NCBI GenBank assembly: GCA_944391565.1
Contig: CALXUB010000033.1
Span: 1-32,268 of the forward strand
Length of the DNA: 32,268 nucleotides
Reading direction: 5' to 3'
Source of the DNA: an uncultured Alphaproteobacteria bacterium
GTDB lineage: Bacteria; Pseudomonadota; Alphaproteobacteria; CAAHEQ01; UBA3637
The position numbers and the translations under genes are program-made. Below the pieces are notes generated by a model. That model ran no database searches and was not told where the DNA came from. It worked only from the letters and a program-made list of their open reading frames with translations. Shown piece by piece: positions 1 to 6,166 of the stretch. The first letter of the stretch is position 1; the number at the start of each line of letters is the position of its first letter.

Positions 1-2
1 CT

Positions 3-1649
3 CAGGCGGACATATGTGCGAACGGTCGTGCGGTGTTTTATTATCAGTTGGACAGTCATGTGACTGACAATCAGGGATGCGGTTATGGGATGGTTTGGGA
101 TGAGACGGCCGGGATGTGTTGTCGTTCGTTGACGTTGCCTGAGAACAATGAATGTCGAATTTATACGATGGTGAATGCCTCTGCCGGTGTATGTCCTGAT
201 TATACGCAGACGAATTTAAGTGGTCCTTGTGGGACGAATGGTTATTGTAATAATGGAGCGTGTGTATCCTGTCCGGCCTCTACGGAAAGTTGTTCGATTG
301 ATGCGGATGAGTATGACCCGGCCACACAGTGTTTGATGACAAAGAAGGTTGTGTGTGGCGAGAATGAGGTTTGCGAAGGGGATATATGTGTTTGCGCCGA
401 GGGATATGAGCTTTATGAGGGGTCATGTTTAGAGGCCTGCGAAGGTTCTGGCATGACGGGTTTACGAGATGAGAACGGGAGCTGTTTATGTCTTGAAGGG
501 ACGAATGCCGAGACATGTGCTTGTCCCGCCGGATACATCTATCTCGACGGAGCTTGCCAAAGATTCGAATGTAGAGGGGGACCTACAAGTTATGATTGTT
601 TTATCAATGACAAAGCATGCGGATTAGGGTGTAATTCTGTTGGAAGAAATTGTTTATCAGGTATTTGTTATGCAGATGAATGTTCATCCGATGAACCATT
701 TGTCTTTATCCCTCTTGACGGTCGACAATATTATTATGCATGCTATCGAGACGTAAATGATGTACCCTGCTATAGATATGGTCAAGACGCAACAACCTAT
801 TTCTGTGCAAAAGATGGAGAAGTTTGCATGATAATCAATACCAATTTAATACAAATAGAAGGAACATGTGATCTGTCAATATGTACCGATATCTTATCCT
901 CTGCTGAATTTACTTATTGGGGATGGGTAGGGAACAATAAAAACGGAGCACATGGTAGTTGCGATTTTGGCGATAATTTAGTCTGTTTTCCATTAAATAA
1001 TTACACTTTATGGAGATGCCTTAAGAATGGATACCTCTGTGGCACTGGATGTGTCGATCCACTAAATTGTGGCGATTGCCCGACACAGAATTGCCTAAAC
1101 GATATGGTTTATAATCCGGAAACAGGTTATTGTGAGGATTTACAGACCGGTGTTTATTGCACAACAACAACTGAATATTATCAATATTGTTATCAGAAAA
1201 ACGGAGAGAGATGTGAACTTATTGATTATCGCGGATACAGTCGATATGGAAACTGCAATCCTTTCAGTTGTCCAGAAGGATTTGAATATGGGTATGTAGA
1301 GCGTCAGTATTATGGCTGTATTAAACAAAACATGGGATGTTTCCATGACAGTCTTCATCAGCCAGCCACTTGTTATTATAACGGGTTCGAATGCGGTCGA
1401 GGATGTCATTACGATGGCACAGATTGCGGATACGTTTTTTTACCACAATGTACTTTACTTGGTCACTGTCCGCAAACTGGATATGATATGACTGACGGCT
1501 GCACCTGCGACGGCAGTGTTACAACCATCGGCAGTAAGAGTTATTGCTGTCCCAGTGGTCACACTTATCTGAACGGCGGATGCACGCTGGTCACCTGTCC
1601 GGAAGGGCAAGAAGCCGATGAAAACGGTATCTGTCGGGATAATGGCTAA
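3..1649 (+). CDS. Cysteine-rich, EGF-like repeat surface protein (5' truncated by window edge)
   Basis: The reading frame is open to the left edge, so the N-terminus lies outside the window; the GTG at 33 is internal. The visible part, about 548 residues, is very rich in Cys, Gly, Tyr and Asn, with short EGF-like loops (CNNGACVSC, CEGDICVCAEGY, CACPAGYIYLDGAC) and a similar closing unit (CPSGHTYLNGGC). A CGxGC element recurs three times, near 616, 1036 and 1388, suggesting repeated modules of roughly 120-140 residues. No membrane segment is visible, so a secreted or surface stalk is likely, with disulphides formed outside the cytoplasm. By eye the gene has three composition blocks: G-rich to about 550, AT-rich to about 1430, C-richer to the stop. 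Function is unknown. Proteins of this kind in related uncultured Alphaproteobacteria often carry a prepilin-like N-terminus; here that is only an inference from the gene at 32118. Confidence 0.75.
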   Translation, partial: QADICANGRAVFYYQLDSHVTDNQGCGYGMVWDETAGMCCRSLTLPENNECRIYTMVNASAGVCPDYTQTNLSGPCGTNGYCNNGACVSCPASTESCSIDADEYDPATQCLMTKKVVCGENEVCEGDICVCAEGYELYEGSCLEACEGSGMTGLRDENGSCLCLEGTNAETCACPAGYIYLDGACQRFECRGGPTSYDCFINDKACGLGCNSVGRNCLSGICYADECSSDEPFVFIPLDGRQYYYACYRDVNDVPCYRYGQDATTYFCAKDGEVCMIINTNLIQIEGTCDLSICTDILSSAEFTYWGWVGNNKNGAHGSCDFGDNLVCFPLNNYTLWRCLKNGYLCGTGCVDPLNCGDCPTQNCLNDMVYNPETGYCEDLQTGVYCTTTTEYYQYCYQKNGERCELIDYRGYSRYGNCNPFSCPEGFEYGYVERQYYGCIKQNMGCFHDSLHQPATCYYNGFECGRGCHYDGTDCGYVFLPQCTLLGHCPQTGYDMTDGCTCDGSVTTIGSKSYCCPSGHTYLNGGCTLVTCPEGQEADENGICRDNG

Positions 1650-1668
1650 ATTAAAATAAAAAAAGGAC

Positions 1669-1697
1669 TAGACAAAGGAAAAAGAATCGTTTATAAA
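1669..1697 (+). promoter_or_regulatory. Promoter of tRNA-Phe
   Basis: TAGACA (1669-1674), a 17-base spacer, then TATAAA (1692-1697). It lies 15 bases before the mature tRNA 5' end, so the leader is very short. Confidence 0.65.
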
Positions 1698-1711
1698 GAA
1701 CTTCATCTGAT

Positions 1712-1787
1712 GCCCAGATAGCTCAGTCGGTAGAGCAGGAGACTGAAAATCTCCGTGTCGGTGGTTCGATTCCGCCTCTGGGCACCA
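1712..1787 (+). tRNA. tRNA-Phe (GAA)
   Basis: Complete cloverleaf of 76 nt: acceptor GCCCAGA paired with TCTGGGC, D arm GCTC/GAGC, anticodon arm GGAGA/TCTCC around loop CTGAAAA (anticodon GAA at 1745-1747), T arm GGTGG/CCGCC with TTCGATT, and an encoded ACCA end. The GAA anticodon reads Phe codons. It has its own promoter and terminator, so it is a single-tRNA transcription unit. Confidence 0.97.
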
Positions 1788-1795
1788 CTCAAATA

Positions 1796-1827
1796 AAAAC
1801 CTTGTCCGTCTGACAGGGTTTTATTTT
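1796..1827 (+). terminator. Rho-independent terminator after tRNA-Phe
   Basis: Arms AAAACCTTGT and ACAGGGTTTT (one G-U pair) enclose CCGTCTG and are followed by a T-rich run. Confidence 0.8.
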
Positions 1828-1916
1828 AAGCAGAATGGAAATATAAAAACAATTTTTCTTGTTTTCCGACAAAGCAAAATAAACTCCTCTGAATAGAAAA
1901 ATTGCCAAAACAACGC

Positions 1917-1945
1917 TTGCACTTTTTGTGAAAAGACGGCATAAT
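1917..1945 (+). promoter_or_regulatory. Promoter of the DHFR-like gene
   Basis: TTGCAC (1917-1922), 17-base spacer, CATAAT (1940-1945). The predicted start of transcription lies downstream of a GTG at 1928, which rules that codon out as the start of the next gene. The roughly 90 bases between the preceding terminator and this promoter show nothing recognisable. Confidence 0.7.
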
Positions 1946-1975
1946 ATCCAAAACAACCAAAAAAGAGGTAAAAAC

Positions 1976-2491
1976 ATGACCCATAAATGCATTTTACATA
2001 TTGTCACATCCGTTGACGGTTTTATCGCTGATGAGAATGGAATCAGTGAATTCTCCTTTGCTGCCGTTAAAGCTGATCCTGAATTTAAAACATTTTATGA
2101 CAGTGTTTCATCTGTTGTCATGGGACGTAAAAGCTATGATCGTATTAAAATGAACAGCGGCAACTTGTTCAAAGACAAAGATGTCTATGTCATTACACAC
2201 TATCTTCGTCAAAAAGAGGAAAATATCACTTTTGTGCATGAAAACATCATGGGGCTTGTTCAAAACTTAAAAAAACAGGGAAAAGGACATATTTGGCTGT
2301 TAGGCGGTGCCGAAATCACCAATATTTTGTTAAAAGAAAAACAAATTGATGAAATTATCTTAACACAGGCACCTTTTTTATTGGGCCAAGGAACACGTTT
2401 GTTTAAGGATGATAATCCCACAGAAAAGTTAGTCTTGGAAGGTGTACGCACTTTCGGTGATTATGTTCAAACCCATTACCGATTGAAATAA
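1976..2491 (+). CDS. Dihydrofolate reductase / RibD C-terminal fold reductase
   Basis: 171 residues. The start at 1976 is chosen because AAGAGGT sits just upstream and the promoter covers the longer alternative. The N-terminus (CILHIVTSVDGFIADENG) matches the DHFR/RibD-C fold: a first strand followed by S-x-DG. Further on are VVMGRKSYD, typical of the NADPH-binding turn, and IWLLGGAEIT and DEIILTQAPFLLGQGTRLF, which match the GG-x-E-hydrophobic and P-x-LLG-x-G-x-LF signatures of the YwjB/YyaP type. These are usually cytosolic NADPH-dependent reductases with poorly known substrates. It could supply folate reductase activity, but the short, YyaP-like layout makes a true FolA assignment unsafe. 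It is a single-gene unit between its own promoter and terminator. Confidence 0.85.
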   Translation: MTHKCILHIVTSVDGFIADENGISEFSFAAVKADPEFKTFYDSVSSVVMGRKSYDRIKMNSGNLFKDKDVYVITHYLRQKEENITFVHENIMGLVQNLKKQGKGHIWLLGGAEITNILLKEKQIDEIILTQAPFLLGQGTRLFKDDNPTEKLVLEGVRTFGDYVQTHYRLK

Positions 2492-2502
2492 AAATAAAAT
2501 TG

Positions 2503-2534
2503 AAAAAAGAAACAAATATTTTGTTTCTTTTTTT
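2503..2534 (+). terminator. Rho-independent terminator after the DHFR-like gene
   Basis: A near-perfect palindrome: A-run, GAAACAAA, a three-base loop, TTTGTTTC and a long T run. It could act in both directions. Confidence 0.85.
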
Positions 2535-2544
2535 GATAAAGTTT

Positions 2545-2573
2545 TTGACTTTTTCCCGTAAGAGTGCTATTTT
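2545..2573 (+). promoter_or_regulatory. Promoter of the 194-residue hypothetical gene
   Basis: TTGACT (2545-2550), 17-base spacer, TATTTT (2568-2573). Confidence 0.6.
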
Positions 2574-2609
2574 TTGAACTTGTTTTTTTCATTTTGAGGG
2601 AATAACGTC

Positions 2610-3194
2610 ATGACACAACAAACATTTATGCATTCATCCTTAAATGCCGCAATGGGGTTGGCTGAGCACCGCCATTACCTTTCCCAAAAGGTAATTCAAG
2701 CTTGCCGACGTGACAGCATTATTGAAACAGCTGCCGGATTACGCGCTTGCCACTCTGCCCTAAAGTTGGCATGGGATGTTTATACTTTGCTTAAAAGCAA
2801 TGAAAATGACAAATTGGCTGAAACAGGCTTTTTATATGTTTTACACGCACAGCGTTTGCCAGTTGAAAAAGAGGCTCTCCTTACGCTTCCTTTAGAGCTG
2901 TTAAAAGCACCCAGAATTGAAACCTTCGGACATGATGCTGATCCAATCGCCGAATATCATTGTGCCTACAAAAAATGGCTGGAAAAAACGCAACCGGAAA
3001 CGAGAAAAATCTTATTGGCTGAACGATTGGAAAGAAACAAGCGACTAACAGAAATTGAAAAAATCCACTCTCCTTTTACACAGGAAGTCATTACCTTTCT
3101 AAAACAAGGAAATGAAAATCTCTATGCCGCGGCCGTATGTCCAATCGTTGTGACGGCACAACGCCATTTGGCATCTCTGCAAAATCAAAGATAA
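2610..3194 (+). CDS. Hypothetical protein, mostly helical, cytosolic
   Basis: 194 residues, not recognised. The start at 2610 has GAGGG ten bases upstream and a promoter at 2545-2573. There is no signal peptide or membrane segment. The protein appears mainly alpha-helical: an Ala/Leu-rich N-terminal half (AAMGLAEHRHYL, LRACHSALKLAWDVYTLL) and a charged stretch around residues 125-155 (KKWLEKTQPETRKILLAERL). Conserved-looking His and Cys residues are scattered (AEHRHYL, CHSALK, AEYHCAYKKW) without a clear metal-site spacing. It is flanked by its own promoter and a strong terminator, so its neighbours say little about its role. Confidence 0.7.
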   Translation: MTQQTFMHSSLNAAMGLAEHRHYLSQKVIQACRRDSIIETAAGLRACHSALKLAWDVYTLLKSNENDKLAETGFLYVLHAQRLPVEKEALLTLPLELLKAPRIETFGHDADPIAEYHCAYKKWLEKTQPETRKILLAERLERNKRLTEIEKIHSPFTQEVITFLKQGNENLYAAAVCPIVVTAQRHLASLQNQR

Positions 3195-3196
3195 CG

Positions 3197-3223
3197 AAAA
3201 GGGCCCCTCACAGGGCCTTTTTT
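3197..3223 (+). terminator. Rho-independent terminator after the hypothetical gene
   Basis: AAAAGGGCCC and GGGCCTTTTT pair (one G-U) around CTCACA and run into Ts, starting three bases after the stop codon. Confidence 0.88.
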
Positions 3224-3271
3224 AAAAAACAAAAGTCTATCGACCAAAAGAGAGCTCCCTTAATTAAATAA

Positions 3272-3300
3272 TTGACAGTATTCTGAAACTCCCCTATACT
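3272..3300 (+). promoter_or_regulatory. Strong sigma70-type promoter of structured RNA A
   Basis: A perfect TTGACA (3272-3277), a 17-base spacer, and TATACT (3295-3300). It is the best promoter match in the window. Transcription should start near 3306-3308, exactly where the first RNA hairpin begins. Confidence 0.88.
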
Positions 3301-3306
3301 TTCAGT

Positions 3307-3550
3307 GGATATGGGAAACCATATCGAGTGCCTTGGAAAAGGTGCGGAGCTGTCAGAAGCTCTGAACACAAAGCGGTGCATGGTATGCATCGTTAGTCGT
3401 CTTTCCTAGGAAGACGATAAATATCCCCCGGCTTTTAGGTCGGGGAGCCTGTGGTGTATGTTCAGAAGGCTTGCCTTCAAAGACCATAGGAGTCATTTCT
3501 TTGTGTATGATTTCTGAACTCTCCGACCACCTTTTTCAAAGGTGGTTTTT
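3307..3550 (+). ncRNA. Structured RNA A, about 245 nt, unassigned class
   Basis: It runs from a strong promoter to a Rho-independent terminator without a convincing ORF. Hairpins in order: H1 3308-3325 (7 bp, GAAA loop), H2 3328-3345 (7 bp with wobbles), H3 3347-3362 (5 bp), H4 3374-3392 (8 bp, one wobble), H5 3398-3416. Then AAATATCCCC and GGTCGGGGAG (3438-3447), which can pair locally with the C run at 3426-3429 or over 10 bp (one G-U) with CTCTCCGACC (3519-3528). Inside that long-range stem, CCTGTGG (3448-3454) pairs with CCATAGG (3484-3490) around a loop holding CAGAAGGC, and TCAT/ATGA (3493-3510) closes a 10-base loop. TCTGAACA (3361-3368) is perfectly complementary to TGTTCAGA (3459-3466) in that loop, a possible pseudoknot. 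The 3' domain and overall length match RNA B at 9146-9390. It could be a free RNA or the leader of the downstream gene. Confidence 0.82.
3527..3550 (+). terminator. Intrinsic terminator of RNA A, just before the outer-membrane gene
   Basis: CCACCTTT and AAAGGTGG pair around TTC and are followed by TTTTT. Its first two bases are shared with the 3' strand of the RNA's long-range stem. The next start codon is only 27 bases further on. Confidence 0.88.
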
Positions 3551-3576
3551 GTTAAATAATTTAGGAGAGAAATACG

Positions 3577-4263
3577 ATGAAAAAATTATTTTTATTGGGA
3601 ACGGCGGCTGCTTTACTGACAAGTTTTTCCGCTCAAGCTGAAATAAAACAATATATTGCCTTGAAAGGAGCGTTTGTTCATCCGTCAATGGATGAAAACG
3701 TCAGTTATGGTTCTTTGGATAACAGTTATTCTGAAAAAGACAAATATGATTGGAGTGATAACATCGGCGGCGTCCGATTAGCTTACGGTTTAGAAGTCCC
3801 TGTTTGGGGCGGCGCGTTCAGGCCTGAAATAGAACTGGGATGGAACGCTGATGCTGACAAAAAATCAAGCGATCCGGATTTCGGAGATAAAGAAAAGATG
3901 AAAGTGTCTACATACAGTGCTTTTTTAAATGCCTACTATGACATTCATACAGGTACTTTCGTGACACCGTATATCGGTGCCGGTATTGGATACGCCCACA
4001 TCAAATCGAAATACCAATACAGCAATGAAATTTATGATGACTATGTTGGTTATAAAGCTTCGGAGGGTAATTTCGCTTGGAATGTCGGTGCCGGAGTTGC
4101 TTTTGCTTTGACAGACTATTTGTCTGTTGATGTCGGTTATAAATTTATTGACTACGGATCAGCAGAAAAAACATATACCTATCCCGAATGGGGAGAGAAA
4201 ACAAAGTTTGAAACAGATGTTCAAGCTCACGAAGCAACAATTGGTCTGCGTTTGACTTTTTAA
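3577..4263 (+). CDS. Outer-membrane beta-barrel protein (OmpA/Omp25-like, rickettsial surface-antigen type)
   Basis: 228 residues with a signal peptide of about 21 residues (MKKLFLLG..., cleavage after SAQA). The mature part alternates aromatic/hydrophobic and polar residues as expected for an 8-stranded barrel: GGVRLAYGLEVPVW, FRPEIELGWNAD, TYSAFLNAYYD, TPYIGAGIGYAH, FAWNVGAGVAFAL, LSVDVGYKFIDYG, ATIGLRLTF. It ends in Phe, the usual signal for outer-membrane insertion. Such small barrels are abundant structural or adhesion proteins. The RBS is AGGAGAG at 3563-3569. No separate promoter is visible between the RNA A terminator and the start codon, so expression probably depends on read-through from the 3272-3300 promoter; this is inference. 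A terminator follows directly. Confidence 0.88.
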   Translation: MKKLFLLGTAAALLTSFSAQAEIKQYIALKGAFVHPSMDENVSYGSLDNSYSEKDKYDWSDNIGGVRLAYGLEVPVWGGAFRPEIELGWNADADKKSSDPDFGDKEKMKVSTYSAFLNAYYDIHTGTFVTPYIGAGIGYAHIKSKYQYSNEIYDDYVGYKASEGNFAWNVGAGVAFALTDYLSVDVGYKFIDYGSAEKTYTYPEWGEKTKFETDVQAHEATIGLRLTF

Positions 4264-4268
4264 ACCGG

Positions 4269-4296
4269 AAAGGCTGCCGAATCGGCAGCCTTTTTT
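4269..4296 (+). terminator. Rho-independent terminator after the outer-membrane gene
   Basis: A strong GC stem, AAAGGCTGCC with GGCAGCCTTT around a short loop, followed by six Ts on the plus strand. The opposite strand lacks a good T run, so it mainly serves the plus-strand gene. Confidence 0.88.
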
Positions 4297-4298
4297 CA

Positions 4299-5378
4299 TT
4301 AAATTAATGTCGGCCACGGATAATCTTCGGCATGGAAAGTATCAAACAATAAATCCGTCACATACCGAGCAATCACACGTTCATTAAATAAACGATGATA
4401 TTTTTCCCACCCGTTTTCGGCTATTTTCATCCGTTCTGCCGGATGCGTTTTATAAAAGGCTATTTTCTCATAAAATTCTTCCGGCTCAGTATAAAAAATC
4501 ATTTCATCCGTTGAAAAAATATCCTGATACCCAACACGACTGTCAACAAAAGCGAGCTGTCCGTTGCCCATGATATGAGCCAGTCGATCAGATGTATACA
4601 GATAAGTGTCATTGATTCGACTGAGATTCAGCCCCATTGCCGCCGTTGACAAAGCGTCTTGATAATCATTGGCGTGTAGCAGCGGATTACCCAAAAGTCC
4701 GGCGAACAACGGGTGCAATCCGGGAACATGTTGAGTAATGGCACGAGCGATTTCTTCACTTTTCACATCTTTTCCGCAAAATTGGCGCAGTGAATTTTTA
4801 CCGGCACAGAACATCACATCATAAGGCAAATCTTCTTTTTCAAAGCAACGTGCATTTTCAACAGACACATCCACAGGATTGGGCAAAAAGCCAACTTTGT
4901 GCCCGTCCTTTTTAAATTGACTTAACAGCGTTTTATCCGCTGTCGTAATCAATGTGACATCACACGCCGGCAGCCGGCGGTTAATATTCGCAACATTATG
5001 CTTACCCAGTTCTACCACTGTCGGATTTTCGCTTTCCACATTGATCCAATCCACATTACGCTGCAAAATTCGCAAATCAGGCATCTCATGACGAATCTGC
5101 AACAAAGTTTCTGTCTCAATGGTATCAACATGACCCAAGATCAAAGCATCCGGTTTAAAAAAACGACAATAATTTAAAAAATGTGCCTGTAATTTACGTT
5201 TTCCCCAAAAATTCATATGCCCGAAACCGAAAGCACGGCACAAATCGCGATCCGGATATTGCACGACAAAATGACCATTACGAATCAAACCGTTTGTCAG
5301 TTTAAATGAAATTTGACTGAAACAACACGTTTTGGGTTTGATTTGATGAAAATGAGAAACATGAAGAATCTTAGCCAT
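4299..5378 (-). CDS. CgeB-like glycosyltransferase (GT1/GT4 fold), paralogue 1
   Basis: 359 residues from the ATG at 5378, chosen because GAGGGAG precedes it and it aligns with the start of its paralogue; upstream extension overlaps the previous gene. The N-terminal Rossmann half begins KILHVSHFHQIKPK and contains NGLIRNGH, DALILGHVDT and LQRNVDWI. The C-terminal half carries the CgeB-type Glyco_trans_1_2 pattern: MGLNLSRIND, SDRLAHIMGNGQLAFVDSR, then DEMIFYTEPEEFYEKI and R-x-x-IAENGWEKYHRLFNERV. Such enzymes transfer sugars from nucleotide sugars in the cytosol; donor and acceptor are unknown. It overlaps the 3' end of the ParB-like gene by 8 bases (ATGGCTAA), which suggests translational coupling. 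The protein at 7949-9004 is a clear paralogue over its whole length. Confidence 0.83.
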   Translation of the reverse strand: MAKILHVSHFHQIKPKTCCFSQISFKLTNGLIRNGHFVVQYPDRDLCRAFGFGHMNFWGKRKLQAHFLNYCRFFKPDALILGHVDTIETETLLQIRHEMPDLRILQRNVDWINVESENPTVVELGKHNVANINRRLPACDVTLITTADKTLLSQFKKDGHKVGFLPNPVDVSVENARCFEKEDLPYDVMFCAGKNSLRQFCGKDVKSEEIARAITQHVPGLHPLFAGLLGNPLLHANDYQDALSTAAMGLNLSRINDTYLYTSDRLAHIMGNGQLAFVDSRVGYQDIFSTDEMIFYTEPEEFYEKIAFYKTHPAERMKIAENGWEKYHRLFNERVIARYVTDLLFDTFHAEDYPWPTLI

Positions 5379-6048
5379 TTTTTCTCCCTCGATGACATAA
5401 ACGGTAAAACCAACGGAAAAACGGAGCACACCAACGCGGTGCATGCGAAACGGCCATAAATTCAACCGCTACCCGATCAATACCCATTTCAAGACAAAAC
5501 ATCATACGGTGATGTCCTTGTTGCAAACTATCTTTGATCCCCATTGAACGGCATAACATGATTTCCAACGGAGATTTATCATCAAAACCTTTTTTTTTCA
5601 AAGAATCACGCAATTCATTAAATTGTTTTTCACGCTGTTCAGGCGGTAAATCCCATTTTGAAAAATCATAAGCATTTTCGTGCGTTCTGATTTTTCGTTC
5701 CAATCCTAATCGACGAATATCATGGGCATCCATGTGATAAACACCGATTCCTTTGGTATAAAAACGACGGCGCACCTTTTTAATAAACGGAGATAAAAGG
5801 TCCCACTTCGGACGCCTGGAATAAAAAGCGATCCGAACAGGCACATAGGGTATCCCTTCCGCTACCGCATTTTCCAACAACTTTCGTCCTTGATACAACC
5901 GATCTTTTTGTCCCGTTTTTGCATTCCCTAATAACAAAACGACGTCTTCGCTGTCAATGGGCGGAGCATCGGGGGTATCTTCCAACACCAATAAATCCTT
6001 TGGATCCAAAGGATATATTTCAGATGAAAAAAATGTAAACCAAACCAT
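5371..6048 (-). CDS. ParB/Srx-like domain protein of the glycan cluster
   Basis: 225 residues. The start at 6048 is preferred over 6069: GAGAGG lies six bases upstream of it and the predicted transcription start (about 6066) falls at the longer start. The C-terminal part (ELRDSLKKKGFDDKSPLEIM, then QQGHHRMMFCLEMGIDRVAV) resembles ParB N-terminal-like domains: a helix with L-x-x-S, then a G-hydrophobic strand, then a GHHR box followed by the G-I-x-x-V strand. In ParB that box binds CTP/DNA; here there is no helix-turn-helix. Stand-alone versions occur in polysaccharide gene clusters, with unknown function. The first half (VVLLLGNAKTGQKDRLYQGR, VPVRIAFYSRRPKWD) is not recognised. It is first in an operon with the glycosyltransferase at 4299. 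Confidence 0.65.
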   Translation of the reverse strand: MVWFTFFSSEIYPLDPKDLLVLEDTPDAPPIDSEDVVLLLGNAKTGQKDRLYQGRKLLENAVAEGIPYVPVRIAFYSRRPKWDLLSPFIKKVRRRFYTKGIGVYHMDAHDIRRLGLERKIRTHENAYDFSKWDLPPEQREKQFNELRDSLKKKGFDDKSPLEIMLCRSMGIKDSLQQGHHRMMFCLEMGIDRVAVEFMAVSHAPRWCAPFFRWFYRLCHRGRKNG

Positions 6049-6072
6049 AAACAACCTCTCTTTATGCATACG

Positions 6073-6101
6073 ACTATACCGGCTGACGGGCTAAAATTCA
6101 A
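6073..6101 (-). promoter_or_regulatory. Promoter of the 6048-4299 operon
   Basis: On the minus strand TTGAAT (6096-6101), 17-base spacer, TATAGT (6073-6078). The start near 6066 gives a short leader. It lies back to back with the promoter at 6110-6137. Confidence 0.68.
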
Positions 6102-6109
6102 GTTCTTTC

Positions 6110-6137
6110 TTGACTTTAGCTTTCAAAAGTCTAAGAT
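6110..6137 (+). promoter_or_regulatory. Promoter of the GT4 gene
   Basis: TTGACT (6110-6115), 16-base spacer, TAAGAT (6132-6137). It is divergent from the 6073-6101 promoter, with only eight bases between the two -35 boxes, so a shared regulator could act on both. Confidence 0.55.
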
Positions 6138-6166
6138 AAAACATACAAACGAATGAAGGATTAAAT

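Noticed and set aside
3307-3550. 6S RNA, tmRNA piece, RNase P RNA or SRP RNA
   Set aside because: No single long bubble-containing rod (6S), no tRNA-like end or tag ORF (tmRNA), no GAGGAAAGTCC-type core (RNase P), no GGAAGGAAGCA-type loop (SRP). A weak resemblance to RNase P (AAGGTGCGG) is isolated.
5379-5465. Longer N-terminus of the CgeB-like protein at 4299
   Set aside because: The extra 29 residues have no RBS, overlap the preceding gene and are absent from the paralogue.
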